Shown here: positions 22,591-34,490 of the stretch, piece after piece | How the letters are laid out: every line of letters begins with the position of its first letter | Position numbering within the stretch: position 1 is the first letter of the stretch | Source of the DNA: Cylindrobasidium torrendii FP15055 ss-10 | Lineage: Eukaryota; Basidiomycota; Agaricomycetes; Agaricales; Physalacriaceae | Direction: 5' to 3' | DNA: 64,000 nucleotides | Assembly: GCA_000934385.1 (NCBI GenBank) | Contig: KN880448.1 | Location: 153,350-217,349 of the forward strand | Notes under the pieces: model-generated | What the model was told of the DNA's origin: nothing | What the model saw: the letters and a program-made list of their open reading frames with translations, nothing else | Databases searched by the model: none | Program-made: the position numbers and the translations under genes

Positions 22591-23639
22591 TCATCGGCTG
22601 GCGTACTGCTGCTGTTGCTGCGGCCAGTGTCCTTGTTGCTGAGCGGCAGCAGCAGCGGACAGCGAACTCTGAGGTGCACCAGCAGCCATCGGCGACGTCG
22701 GCGGGTACTGGTAAGCGCCAGGTTGCATCATTGGGTATCCTTCCGTGTGAGGGGGAACTCCGCCATAGCGATATCCCCCGGGGGGAATTTGGTTCGGCGA
22801 TGTTGGCGAGCTGATGGCAGACATCGGCGTTTGGGGAGTAGCACTCTGGGGGCCAGAAGGAACGGAGGCTTGGGCGACGCCAGGGGATCCGTTGGTGCCG
22901 CGGGGCGGCTGCTGAGCGTTGGACCCACGGCGGCGGCGCTTCTGCCCGGGACGCTCATCGCTGTCATCGTCGTCGTCGTCCCCATCCTGGGGACCACCGG
23001 GTGGTCCGGCCATGCTCATGCCCGGAGGAAGACTGCCCGGAGGCACTGTCGGCGGCGGCGGCATCGGACCCGTCGAGCGGGCGATCGGGGGGCCGGCGGG
23101 CATGGGGAGGGAGCCTTGGGGAGCGTTGAGGCATGCCTGGATAAGATTCTTGCCTTCCGGCTGGGTGACCAGTGGCTGGAGCTTGGCAGTGGTAAAAGTA
23201 TAGACGAGACCGGTCTCGGAGACGACGAGGAGCAGAACTTGGGTGCCCGTCAAAGTGGAAAGCTCGTAGGCCTGATGAGGAAAAAAAAAAGGACAATGTA
23301 AGCACGAGCGGCAGATGGGGAAGACGGAATAGGAAAGAGAGCAGTTACCTTTTTCATAATGCCTAGAAAAGGGAATGATGTTCAGCACGACTGAGGGCGT
23401 TCGCAAAGTGTGAGCTGCACACCTGCTTTTCTCTTGGAGAAGGTAATATGGCGCCTGGACTTGTCCTGGATAAACTCGATCTTGATTTTGCGTCTGCCGG
23501 CCTTCTTGTCATTCTTGGGCTTGTCGTCGTCGTCATCATCGTCTGCGCCGCTATCCTGGGCCTCGACATCGGCAATGAACGCGTCGTTTGAAACCGGGGG
23601 GAGAGGATGGGCAAGTTGCTGGTCATGGGGAGCGCTCAT
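22591..23639 (-). CDS. MCM1: MADS-box transcription factor, Mcm1/SRF type
   Basis: Sequence-specific nuclear regulator, in yeasts controlling cell-cycle, mating-type and arginine genes with cofactors. The order is MSAPHDQQ, an acidic run (about seven Asp), then the MADS box RRKIKIEFIQDKSRRHITFS, SKRKAG, IMKK, AYELSTLTGTQVLLLVVSET and the SAM extension NLIQACLNAP. The C-terminus is Pro/Gly/Gln-rich with an acidic patch, a basic patch (QKRRRR) and poly-Gln. Two introns fall inside the MADS box and leave a 14-nt exon at 23349-23362 encoding IMKK. An upstream ATG at 23666 would add nine residues. Family identity is near certain. Confidence 0.93.
23349..23362 (-). other. 14-nt microexon in the MADS box
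   Basis: Flanked by ttttctag and gtaactgc. It supplies the end of a Gly codon plus Ile-Met-Lys-Lys, exactly the residues missing between SKRKAG and AYELS. Confidence 0.85.
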
Positions 23640-24386
23640 TGTGTCGAGTCTCTGGCGTTTATGCATAAGCGGTCGGGGAGGGGGGATGGGCGTGCTGTTA
23701 TTTGGGCGGGCGTTGACCGTGACGGATCAGAGGCAAGCCGTACGAAATGGGTTGATGATAAAAGTTTGGAGGAGTGCGCGCTGAATGATGGCAGTCGTGG
23801 TTCGCTATCCCAAACGGTACAAGCCAAGAATGACTGGTGGCTGCTTTGGGAAGAGAGAGTTGCCGTTTTAGAGAGCTCGCTCCAGAAGGTGAAAACGGTC
23901 CCTGATAACATGCGCAAACACGCCACGCAGCACTTGACTCGGGTCCGCTGTCGCGCTGGCCTGCACTGGTTGACCCAAAGATATGGATGTATGTTGATTC
24001 AACATTATACTCCAATTCCCAGCCGTCTTTCTCCCCTTCGAACGTTGGGAAAAAACGACTGTCGGTGGGCGCTTATCGGGCCGTTCCTCCAAATCCGATA
24101 GCTGCCCAATTAGTGATCCCAATTTGGTCAGCCTTGTTCCCTTTTTCCCCGCCCATAAAATCGGGAACACGGGCCATGCGGCAGTCGGAAGCAAACCTTG
24201 TTCCACATATGACTCGTTGCCTTTCTCAGTTCAAGCAAGATAAGCACAAACTTCATTCGTGTATGATACACAGAGCAGTCGTAAAAAAATCAACAGAACA
24301 CCTTCATTTCACACAGTTTAATCCCTACAACAAGTCTATCATATAATGACAAAAAGGTCGAGCATCCCTCAAATTTGGACAGTGGC
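23640..24386. other. Upstream region of the Mcm1-like gene
   Basis: Between two minus-strand genes. Contains no recognisable exon. Confidence 0.4.
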
Positions 24387-26981
24387 TTACGCCTGTTGGG
24401 TATAAAATTGCAATGCGCGCGCTACGCGCTCCTCGAACAAGACGCTGGTGTTGCTTTGGACTTGAACTTGACGAAGAGCGTCCGTCAGCCTATCGATATC
24501 AAATCCTACAGACGATGAGAGGAACGCGGCCACTTCCTCATCTATGGAAATGCAGTATCAGTCAACGCAAAAAGTCGGACAATGAAAACGACTAGCCTGT
24601 AGGAGAAATACCACAGTCCGCGAGCGTAAGCCTACTAGGATGGATGTTATCACATTGCGTGTCCCGACAAATACCACCGCCGGGAATCTCATAGTGACAA
24701 AGGAATTTCTGAGAGTTCAAGTTACGAAATAGATACGCCATCTTAAACGGCTCGAGGTCGGGTGTAGCCGTTTGTGGGTTAGCGTGCACATACGATGTTG
24801 AAGAGGGATTGGAGACGGAAGCTGTAGAAGAGGACCACAACGAGCGCCGAACGAATGGCTGGCAGCGCAGAAGAGGGTACGAGTCGAGGACGGATTCGTA
24901 GGGCAAGAAGCGTTCATTCTTGCCTGATCTTTCGCCTATTTCTCGGGTGACCAGCCACTAGCGTAGTATGAGCACAGGTTCTTGACTTCCGTTTACGATC
25001 CGGAGAGAAACAAAAACGGACTCGCAGCACGCACCTCCGCCGACGCGGACGCTTTGGGGTCGACGACGGCCTCTTCAGACTGTGGTGTCGGGACGGATGT
25101 TGAGGTCTGTATATCCCAAATAAAAGGAGAACAGATAACAATGTTAGAGGAAAACGATGATGCCTAGACCAGGAAGAGGAAGGATTTCTTGCCGGTGCAT
25201 GTTTGGATGGTCCTGGAGCTGTACAAGGATTAGAGAAGCGCGACTCGGACAGAAAAACATACCGAGGTCCATTGGCGATGTTGGCGGTTGTTGGGTTGCC
25301 GCATCAGAGTCTGAGGGTGGCATGAGTCTTGCGTTCAGTAATGTACACGGGAACGAGGACCGGACGCGGGCGGAGGTGTGGTGTTGGATGAGGCCGTTAC
25401 TGACACTGATCAGTCTGCGAACCATGATCACACTGAGTGAGGACTCACCCATATCTTGAGGTGGTTTCACCGCGGGAGGAACGGGGTTCTCGATAGTAGG
25501 CCTTCGCTGGCAGCCAATGAGTGTCATAATTTGGCGAACGTGTATGACTTTACACTTTGTCTTGAGAGTATCCTGAGTTGGAGTTCCTCCTTTGCCTTCG
25601 CCAAACTACTCTCTACATCCAACAGGCTTTTTGATTCTGTGAGCCGGGGCGTTGTCGACTTCGAAGAAGAACTAGCGGCAACCGCTGAGCCATCCATTGG
25701 ATCATCCTCGGCTTCGCTTTCAGTGTCGCTGAGGTCGATAACCATTTTCGCGGGGCGCTTGATCCCTGCAAAGGAACTTGTCTTATTGCGAACCAAGATA
25801 TTCCCACTTTTGCCTTTCTGAGATTCATCGACATAGTCCGCCGCAGTAGGTCGTCGTCGGTTGAATAATTCCGGTCGAGGTTGAGAAGGTCCGGCAGTGG
25901 AAGTCGATGGAGGTCGAACAACATCGGGCGGCGTCGTTGGGGGCGGGGCCATGGGCGTCGGAGGTTCGGATGGGCGCCGAATAGTGTCATCGACATCTAT
26001 GGGCTCGAATGTAGGAGGAACAATGCTGTTGAGGAAGGCCTCGGCATCGTTGGAAGGTTGCTCTGCTTCGGTCGCACCGCCGGTGGGCGAGAGAAACTGT
26101 GTCGATGTAAGCACTGGTGGTGACGGCGGCTGGTTCTTTTTCTTGCGCATTTGGACTGCTAATCTCATTTCCCTTTCGATAGCAGCGAGATCTGGTGCGG
26201 CTGGTGGTTGGTTGGTAGCGGAGGATGGCTCCCGTGGGGCTGTCGGGTCGAATGGAGAGAGGCCGGTCGTGTCAAGATTGGCAGGAAGCCGCAAATTGAG
26301 CTCAGTGAAGGTGAAGAAAATAATTTCTCGACTGAGCCCACATTGGGCCAGATACTCCGGTGTGACGCCCCACCCAAGAAGATCAAGAACGATGTCCTTG
26401 CAAGCGTCGTATTGAGACTGAGATACTGAATTCCGGTGAATACAAGACAAAACGGCGAGAAAACATCAACACGCACAGGCGAGGCCGGGCCGAACGTGGA
26501 ACTCGTCAATAGTGTTCGTACGCCCAGGGTTTTCCATGTCGACGTCTTGCTGTATTCGGGGGTAAAGCTGGGCAGAATGCGGCGGTGATTCCTGCTTAAT
26601 CGTAGGCGGTCGTTTGCGCTGAGTCGGTGTCGACGATTTCTGCCGGTTGAAACCTGGAATTTCCGCTGCAGAGGGTGCACTTTGGGATCCAGCGGACATT
26701 CCTGTGTGCATGTCGCCAATTTCGCCTTCCTCCAAATGTGGCTGGACGCCTAAGCCGTCGCCAGTGTAGTCAAGGATGAGGTCCGCCGGTGGTCGTGTTC
26801 TTTGCGTCAACGGTGGTGGAATATGAGCCGTATGCGGATGCTTGGGTCGCCTGGACTTGGATTGGAGGGCTCGCGCTCGGAGGTCACCAAGCGCAGAGGC
26901 CGGATCGGGTTCGGCCTTGACCGTCGCGGCGGCTGGCTGCGTTGGTTTATTTGCCGACTGCGTCGTGTTCATAGTCGGCAT
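24387..26981 (-). CDS. zf-C3H1 domain protein (Red1-like)
   Basis: About 700 residues, several introns. It starts MPTMNTTQSANKP and has a long disordered, Pro/Ser-rich part with TTGLSPFDPTAP and a helix EREMRLAVQMRKKKN. It then has an acidic stretch (VIDLSDTESEAEDD) and a Leu-rich helix (SLAKAKEELQLRILSRQ). Near the C-terminus is the short zinc knuckle CHYEIPGGGICRDTQCDNIH, which matches the zf-C3H1 pattern C-x5-8-C-x4-5-C-x3-H. It ends LTLADCGISPT then DEEVAAFL and FYTQQA. In fission yeast the zf-C3H1 protein Red1 works in nuclear RNA elimination; a similar RNA-surveillance role is inference from the domain alone. The exons between 24.9 and 25.5 kb are only partly resolved. Confidence 0.75.
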
Positions 26982-27188
26982 AGATGGACCAGAAAATGGG
27001 GAGCAGCGAGGAGCAGGGGAACAAAAAGAATGGATCAATTCTCTCCGAATGCGGCCAATGGGAAGTTGGGCATGTTTGTCTAAAGCTTGCACTTGAACTG
27101 CAACTGACTAGTAGCACATTGCACACTCGTCTTTCTCCTTTTATGTGAGTTACAGATACATTGTGATATTCAACAAGTGTAACACCCT

Positions 27189-29108
27189 TCAGGCTTCCAT
27201 TTGTACCCTTGCAGCACGCTTACGGACTGCCCATCTACCCGCATACCAACTAATGACTACAACAATGAACGCCCCGATAATTGCTGCCCCGATGTATCCA
27301 GAATTGTCGTTTGCCTATGTTGTGTCAGAATCAAAGACACTTAACCTAGCACGGGACTTACATTCGCCCAACCACGCCACCACCTTCCAGCCAGTCCTCC
27401 GCCGTCTTCTGCCTCTGCTGCCTTTTGGCATGGTCCACAGTTTTCTCCAATCAGACCCATAATGGTGATGAGAGAGATGCTACGTGCTCCCGTCAGTCCC
27501 TCGCTAACAACTTGAACGATATTCTTGGACTTACCTAAATGCAACCAGGATGCTCATCAAGGTTAGCACAATGCTAAGTCCGCTCATCATGTTCAACTTT
27601 GCCTTGACCTCGCTCGCTTTCTTGCTAAATTGAATATCAACACCTGTCGGGGACGCCGTTGCGCTGCGCTGGGATACACTGTGCTGGGATTTTGGTGTAC
27701 TGTGATCAGACGCGGAATCGTTCGACGGCAACACTGGCACACTGTGCTGAGAACCAGCATCCGACGTGAGAGCCTCGGCTGCCTCCTCATCCACAGGCAG
27801 CGCGACACCTTTCTCGAATATGGCGAACGACTTCTCTGGGAAGCCGGAATACGAGTAAAGCATGAGGATAGAATCCAGCGAGTCGATGAGGGTCATTCCT
27901 GCCGTGAACAAAAGCTGCTGGATGTCAATGCTACGGTCATACACAACGAAGCCAGGACGTACTGGAAGAATAACGATGTCCCTTGGCGGGATGCCTTCGC
28001 CATTCGGTCCCTTCTTGGCTATAGCAGACACGGCCAGGAGCGCTATCGAAGACGCAGTATCGAAGCCAAACCCGAAGAGGATACCGACGGGGTACATCTA
28101 CATATGTACGCGCATGAGCCTTTTAACTTCATGTTCAAATTTGAAGCATTGCCGCACCTTCCACGGACGGTCAACGAAGTTGATAACTGGTCCTATGAGG
28201 CGCATCATGAGCATGTTGTTGTTTTTGCCATCATCTTCGGGCTCGTCAGATACACCAGCGGCAAGCTGCTGCTTGCGCTGTGAGCGGTGGTGTAAGTACA
28301 ATTGAAGTTGGTGACAAGGGCGTAGAGTGCCTACCTTGCGCCTTTGTTTGAGTATGCGGTAGAGGATGATGGAATTGGCCAGTCCAACGATGAAGAGGAA
28401 GCTCCCGCTGACCGCCGCACCTACGAACCGTGAGAAATGCATATTTCATGGCGAGCAGAAAGAGGACGAACCGACTATCCCGCCCACTTCACTGACATTG
28501 TCGAGTTTCTCATAGATGTCGGATGAAATGGCAATGGCTACGTTCTGCCAGGACAAACAGTCAGTGTCAAGTTCAGGTGTGCGAGAAATCCCCTCTTTAT
28601 GCTTGAAGGGGGTGCAGAGGGGAGAAGCTTGCGACATACAACGACGACGACGATAGTACTGTGCCCCAAGGAAAAGAACAGGCCACAAGTGACAGGAAGT
28701 TGCCCGTGGTTCATAAGACCTCTAGTCGCATTGTCGATAGCGCTGTTAACGACTAAGTACTACAAGAGACGGGGGCGAGTATAAAGTACGCACCTAATGT
28801 GATCAGCATCGAGTGCTACAAGGCGGTATATGTCAGTTCAATGATTGGATCCTTGATCATACCCATTGCTTACCATGTCGCAGCCCAAGCGTCTACCACC
28901 AAAAATTAGCAGGCCAGACCATACTCTCCCAAATTTCGGCGCGCACCCAAGCCAATAATGCGAGCCCCAATACACCTTGTGTCTCACGGCTTGGCGCAAA
29001 CAGCACTGCGGCCACAATCCAGCAAATGGCATTGGCTAGTACCTCTCCCACCACAAGCAGGAGAGAACGGCCGAAGATGGTCAGTGGGGGAAGGCGCATG
29101 AGCTTCAT
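27189..29108 (-). CDS. NiCoT-family nickel/cobalt transporter
   Basis: High-affinity Ni2+/Co2+ permease with about eight membrane spans. The start is MKLMRLPPLTIFGRSLLLVV. The family signatures are all present once exons are joined: TLGLRHG|ALDADHI with the metal-binding His/Asp cluster, the IDNATR loop, VTCGLFFSLGHSTIVVVV and LFGFGFDTASSIALL. A Ser-rich cytosolic loop lies at about 27.65-27.75 kb between the later spans. The C-terminus ends in one more helix (GAAIIGAFIVVVISWYAG) and basic residues. At least eight introns; a few tiny exons (e.g. ALDADH) make the exact model hard. It probably supplies nickel for urease. Family confidence high. Confidence 0.88.
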
Positions 29109-29590
29109 GGTGGGTTCCAGCAGAGCTCAGGCTGAGCTTCAAGTTGGACGTCTTATCTCCAGAATTGATCAGGCGATAGTACCAACGCGTCGGGAAGGAT
29201 CTGATAATGCATACGGCTCTTGGAAGCCCATGCAGGAGGTCCAAGTCTGGCTGTCTATGTGACACGCCGCGGGCAATTTTTCGCGAAAAAAGGACATTTA
29301 TTATTTCCTCGGCGATCGTGAGACGGATCGGTGTGTCCGCGACGCCGACGCGTCGGTCCGCAAGGTCAGCCATTTTGGCACGGTCAACCATCGAGGAATG
29401 TCTTCCTTCATCAAGTAAACAAGGAAAAGATGCATGCAATATTCGTCAGATGTGGGAAACAACCCAAGCATAATAATACAAGTCCTAGATACCAAACCAA
29501 GGCAATTAAGATGGACGACAATCCTCGAGATACAAGTACAGTACAAGACGGCGTGTATTAGACTACTGCAAAATATTGGGATAGAGTTGA
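29109..29590. other. Intergenic between NiCoT and MBOAT genes
   Basis: About 480 bp, promoter side of NiCoT and 3' side of the MBOAT gene. No gene seen. Confidence 0.4.
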
Positions 29591-30931
29591 CTATGCACTG
29601 CGCTCGGGATACACAAAAAGAGAGTAGTTGCGAGAGAAAAACTTGATCAGAATCCTAGCTGGGCTCATTGGTGGTGGGATAATCATCCCTCCTCCAAGGC
29701 CGCGACGATGCCACGAATCGACTACAAAGGTGTAAGCTTAGAACAGTGCAGATAGAATGAGGAGACTTACTCATAGGCTGCGCCAGGACATACATGATGA
29801 GGTAGACCCAAAGCCGACCCGGCCATCCGTGTATCCTCCGTCCAGTGACCCTCTTGAAAACGCGCTCGAGCATCATGAAGGGCGCTTGTGCCATGAAGAA
29901 CTTGATGGTGGCATGGTCAATTCCGTGCCCCATGCCGTACATTCCGAGCTCATGGAAGAGGCCCGAAGCGATGAAGACGCCAAACAGCATGCCAAGGTTA
30001 CCTGCAATCCAACGGCCTGGGTATCCGCCGTAGACAAGGAATGTTTGGCGGAGAAGCTGGTGCCAGCGGGTAGCCCAGAGTTCATGAAGGGATTCTGGAA
30101 TGCAGGGTTAGTTTGCGATGTCTGAGCCGTGGATAGAACAATACCAGAGATCCACGGGTTATCCAGCACCGGTGGCCATTGCGATGGCTTGTCTCCGACG
30201 ATACCTACTGCAAAGAGCGTGACGAGGTGGTAGACCATGTAAAATCCGGAGAGCAAGCAAGTGCCAGTGATCATATGGATAAGAGTTGAAGTAGCGTAGC
30301 GCGGGATGATTGAGAGTTCAGGGTAGAACATCGAGCCCCCTTCGACAGAGCCTACACCAGGGAAGAGCTTGAGAATGGTCTCCAGTATATCTACGATGAG
30401 GAAGTGTTGGATGAAAGAGATGCCCGTCGCTTTGAGGAATGGCCCACGCTCCATAGGCCGTGAATCGTGCGGGAGATGCATGTTGCGCCCAAACTTGAAC
30501 TGTAAGCCGCGAAGGGTGTGCGCAAGTTCCATCGCGTCTCCAAACCATTTGGGTATCCAAGTCGATGATGGCTGGACTTCCTCAATGTATGCCGACCCAT
30601 TGGAGGATGCTTTGCCTTTCGACACACCAGGACGAATCTCATCCAATTTGAGCATGCCTTCTGGCGTCAACGCGAATTCCAATGATCTCCCGCAAAGATA
30701 GATGGCCATTAGACCTTGAATTGGATGAGTTTCAATGATGGGAGGTGAAAGGCGACACGCACATTGCCCCCAGTTGTATACGTTGAGGCGGGGTTGCGTC
30801 CATACATGGGCAAACGCAGACCAGAGGCTGCTGGTGAGGACAGACGGGAGGAGGAGCAGGCGGATGAGGTAGGTACCCTCCCGCCTCGCGAGGTAGGCCA
30901 GGAAGAGGTAGGGCAGCAGTGACACCAACAT
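29591..30931 (-). CDS. Wax-synthase-domain MBOAT acyltransferase
   Basis: Membrane-bound O-acyltransferase of the fungal wax-synthase type, predicted to transfer acyl groups to an alcohol in the ER. It has several hydrophobic spans at the N-terminus (MLVSLLPYLFLAYLA, LLLLPSVLTSSLWSAF). The family core ESLHELWATRWHQLLRQTF contains the catalytic-type RWHQ, followed by YGGYPGRWIAGNLGMLFGVF and the active-site-like SGLFHELGMYG. The C-terminal exon ends FVYPERSA. The ATG chosen is internal to an open frame that extends upstream (RTIIPEPQNRIPI), so the true N-terminus probably lies in an exon further up, perhaps near 31030. The substrate is unknown. Confidence 0.8.
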
Positions 30932-31442
30932 TTCTGGTGCTACGGCCGGCGTGATTGGAATGCGATTCTGGGGCTCTGGGATGATAGTTCGAAAGGCCTG
31001 GATGGCGCCGTCCCGACAGCTTGAAAGCTTCCATTAGCAGTGGCAACGTGTCCGAGCGGCGTAGCAACGTACCCATGAAGGATCTGAAGTGGCCTGCACG
31101 GTTCGGGTGAGCACAGGCTATGATGAGACAGAGACGCATTTACAGGCTCGAGTTTGTGTGTAAATTATGGCTGCCCATTGCCGGATACGTCGCATACAAA
31201 GAATCCATGTCCTGGAGGAGCGAAAAAGAGTGGGGATCCAACGAGAAGTGCGCCGTATAAGCTCAGACGTCATTGCGGATTGCCAGCAGCAATATGCCTT
31301 TGTCATCCGGGGTTGTCAGCAATATTCGATTATAGCGGCCGTCGTCTGCCTCTCTCCCTTTCTCCGTCACCAGAGTGCCGAGAGCAGCTGGGCTCGAGGT
31401 CTGTTCGAGGCTTTCTATCCTACAATCTATCCTGCCACCATA
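30932..31442. other. Divergent region, probable missing exon of MBOAT gene
   Basis: The MBOAT frame remains open to about 31000 and may begin in a short exon at 31030-31130. The rest is the promoter of the GSKIP-domain gene. Confidence 0.4.
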
Positions 31443-31862
31443 ATGTCCTCCTCCCCGGCGCGTACATCTTCACCCTATGACTTTCTCAGCGCAGAACTCG
31501 CCGCGTCACTATCAGAACAACATTTCGGACTCAAGTCATGGACAATGAAGGCGTCGTCGACGAAGAATATGGCTTGTGCAAGTGTGGTGCTGCTAGACGG
31601 TCGCGCGATGGAGATGAGCTTGACGAATCGCGGATATACCGTGAGTGTTGCGCTTCCTGGGATGCACTATTGCATTCCTTTGGACACTCATCACTTAACC
31701 ATCCAGCAGATTGACGGCTCAGAGACCTATGAGACTCTCGAATCCCTTCTTTCGACACTTAGCAACCTATACCATGAGAAGAGGATGGAACTTTTGTTTG
31801 CAAAGCTAGAGCAGGTATCTGCGAGAGATCATGAGGAATTATCACAAGAACCTATTCCCTAG
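31443..31862 (+). CDS. GSKIP-domain protein
   Basis: Small cytosolic protein. The C-terminal motif YETLESLLSTLSNLYHEKRM followed by ELLFAKLEQV is the GSKIP (DUF727) helix pattern, which in animals binds GSK3 and PKA regulatory subunits. Upstream are SWTMKASSTKNMACASVV and LLDGRAMEMSLTNRGY, the strands of that fold. An intron of 66 or 69 nt (31641 to 31706 or 31709, GTGAGT...CAG) is very likely, because it has perfect splice sites and a CTTAAC branch. Its length is a multiple of three, so the frame is open either way. Spliced, the protein is about 117 residues, the right size for the family. The start follows a short pyrimidine-rich leader. Confidence 0.65.
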   Translation: MSSSPARTSSPYDFLSAELAASLSEQHFGLKSWTMKASSTKNMACASVVLLDGRAMEMSLTNRGYTVSVALPGMHYCIPLDTHHLTIQQIDGSETYETLESLLSTLSNLYHEKRMELLFAKLEQVSARDHEELSQEPIP

Positions 31863-32264
31863 CTCTCGCGAAACTACTGGCCCGTTCAGCCCAATATACC
31901 CATCACATTGAACACATTCTTCTTCCCTTCTACAACGCACACGGCACTTTCCCTCGGAACAGTCCTACTGGGAAATAAATAGATAGTTTGATTTCAATCT
32001 CCCTACCAAACAAGCTCTAATAGCAACCAGGCGGAATTGATAAGTTATGTGAGTACACTATAGGACTACGTCCGAAGGGAATGAACTGGAACGACCAAGT
32101 GGGATTGCAACACCACCAGCCCGTTTCAGCGCCAGAGCAAAGAACAACTACAGAGCTCGCGACAATAGGTTATGGATGTATGTATTACGATGAAAGCGGG
32201 TTAATGGTGACATGGAATCCAAGGGGCGTTCATGGACCGCTTAGGTCAAATGAGTGTGTTGAGT
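31863..32264. other. Intergenic, converging ends
   Basis: 400 bp between the GSKIP-domain gene and the secreted barrel protein. No gene seen. Confidence 0.4.
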
Positions 32265-33009
32265 CTAGTAGGAGTAAGTGGCTATAAAAATGGCTTGTTA
32301 GCTGCATCTCATAGCAAACGGCGAAGGGGAACACACCATCAAAGACACCATCTGACTCTGAAGCGAGAGAGTCGAAGAGTGCGACAGAGAGGTCGATTCC
32401 GAGTGCGCCAGGACCCGGAGAGTCGCGGTTGCATGTCGGGCAAGTATCCTGCACCTGTGCATCATGACACTACATAATGTTAGCGCACCGCACACCGACC
32501 TCGAGGTATCGGCCTCACCTTCCCGTTTGCTTTATTGCATACACTAATTGTTTGACCACAGCGGTTCGCATCCATAATGTCGGAGTCTAAGGAGCCGTTA
32601 GAGAGACGCGAGAGCAGGCAGGGCATGTTCACGCACGAATCGCAACAATGAAGTCTTGGTCGGAGTGCCAGTTGCCGCAGGATCCCTGGACGCCGTTTTG
32701 GGTGTAGAACGTGGCCCTAAGAATTTGAATTATGACATGTCGGATATGAAGAAGGCGCACCACTTACGTTCCGAAGTGGCCGCCTACGTTGCCTCCACCA
32801 CCGTTGTTTGCATCGTTGTAGCCGCCGTTGTCCCCACCGGCATTGGGATCGTTGTAATCGTCGCCGCCCCACTCATCCCGGGCAGTCTTGGAAAGACGGC
32901 GCATGCCCCGACCAGTGTGCGCGCGACCAAAGTGAGGCTCGTTTGTTTGGAGAGCATCGACGGAGAGAACCGTGAGCACGAGAGCAGATATGACCGAGGT
33001 TAGCTTCAT
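32265..33009 (-). CDS. Secreted double-psi beta-barrel (RlpA/expansin-like) protein
   Basis: Signal peptide MKLTSVISALVLTVLSVDA, then a Gly/Asn/Asp-rich linker of about 35 residues (repeats of GGYND, DDYND, NNGGGG). The barrel comes in five exons: TFYTQNGVQGSCGNWHSDQD, DFIVAI, NRCGQTISVCNKANGK, VQDTCPTCN and IDLSVALFDSLASESDG, ending VFDATYSY. Cys pairs and the Gly-x-Cys-Gly start are as in fungal DPBB proteins related to expansin domain 1, cerato-platanin-like and papain-inhibitor-like secreted proteins. The last intron has a good branch site (GCTAAC) 18 nt before tatag, which supports the short final exon. It is likely extracellular, cell-wall or host-interface associated. No catalytic activity is implied. 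Confidence 0.8.
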
Positions 33010-33124
33010 AGCTGTAAGTGTAGTTCGATAAAGAGTGTCGGTGAGTAGTGAACGTGGAGGAAGGGTGTTTGGGTAGGTTGTGGGTAGTTCTGGATGATGG
33101 AGCGGAGAAGGAAAAGGGTTGTTC

Positions 33125-33131
33125 TTATATA
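33125..33131 (-). promoter_or_regulatory. TATA box of the secreted barrel gene
   Basis: TATATAA on the minus strand, about 117 bp before the ATG at 33009. Confidence 0.45.
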
Positions 33132-33549
33132 TTGTCCGCCCCAACCCTGTACCACGGTCATCGAAGCGCGATCCCCACCGCGACGCATAATTGATGATTC
33201 GGAGCGCACCTGTGGAGCAGTCCCGCTCGCCCGACACAAATTGTTCAAGTATAGTTGTCATAACATGCAGCAAGTCAAACGGAGGAGTAGACAAGAACGA
33301 CGTCCAGCAGCACAGGATATACACAAGAGCCAAGCCTGTCCAAGTGCTCGAACCTATGTCTCGAAGTCCAGAGACTTGCTAGCGAGACCTAGCTGGCCTA
33401 TAGCGGTCAGCAGAGACCGCAAGAAGCAGACGACGGGCGAAGAATTACATGTCAAAACCGCCTCAAACACGCCGAAGCAAAAGAGCGCACGCGTGGCGAG
33501 GGTTTCGCGCTTGCCCATTCTGGACGTAACACCGTCACGCGTTCAGTGG

Positions 33550-34490
33550 TACACACGATCGAATAGAGTTTGTATGTTCGCACTCCGGAATTCGGAGCTC
33601 CGGGCCTGAAAGACAAACGGAAAGTAGTAAAGAAATCTGAATTGCAGTACATACACCAATTCGAGGGAATTCGTGTCGAGTCGGCTCGATAAAGCCGTGC
33701 TGGCAGTCGATTCGGGATTTGCTCGTCGGCCACTAGGCAATTGAAGTGCCTTGACTTGTTCTTCCATCCAATCCCATATCTTCTCGCTTGCGAGAGGTGG
33801 AAGTACGCGGCTTCTCCGGAACTCTGCCCCAAGTTCGAAGCACATATGTCCCGTCCCATACACAAAGACGAATGGAGCTCACTCGTACGTTGTGAGAAGC
33901 GGCTGGCTTTCAGTATACTTGAGGATGGTAGGCGTCAATATTCGTTGATATAGCATCTGGGTGTAGGTCAAGATGCAGCCTTGGTCACCATGTCGTGCTG
34001 CAAGCTCCTGGAGCCACGCCCTGTGATCCGTCTTGCATTCATCAAACACAAAATAGTTTTGCTTGGCAAAGTGTTGTCAATCTCTCCGGGATACTCGCCT
34101 ACTTGTCCAAAAACCGTCTCTGCACAAATACAGAGTGGCCGTTGGCGAGGCTCCGATTATATGAGCCTGGAAATGACCTAGTCCTCGTCAGGTGGTACCA
34201 CCGAGAGGCCAACGTCAACCTTGAGCAATATGGCATCCTTCCCGACCGGCGCGGGTAGCGTTTGTGCCAGATGTAGGCCTTCATATTCCTGCAAAGTAGC
34301 TCTGACCGTCCTAAAATTACATAAAACTGGAGGCCCCCATGTTCATGCGAATAGAATTGATGCAAACCTTGTCAAGGTCTATAACCTTCGTGGTCTCTTG
34401 AAGCAAACAGAGTTGATTTACTGGACCAAATCCAGGATAATCATAGCAATGACCTGCCGCTGACCCCTCCAGGAACTGCCCATTTTCTCA
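33550..34490 (-). pseudogene. Decayed gene of unknown family
   Basis: One minus-strand frame reads as protein for about 250 codons from 34320 down to 33650, but contains three stops: TAG after VVPPDED, TGA after SRRD and TGA after LLTTYE. Coding-like blocks include LQEYEGLHLAQTLPAPVGKD, NYFVFDECKTDHRAWLQEL, VYGTGHMCFELGAEF and KIWDWMEEQVKALQLPSG. A good intron (GTGTATG...TTTCAG) lies near 33607-33656, followed by a short C-terminal exon. An upstream block at about 34370-34480 (CYDYPGFGPVNQLCLL) is in a frame that does not join cleanly. All three stops could be C-to-T changes of CAG or CGA. I do not recognise the family. Alternatively, unrecognised introns remove some of the stops. Confidence 0.5.

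Noticed and set aside
27189..30931. NiCoT transporter and MBOAT gene as a metabolic cluster
   Set aside because: Adjacent but functionally unrelated, and no other pathway enzymes nearby.
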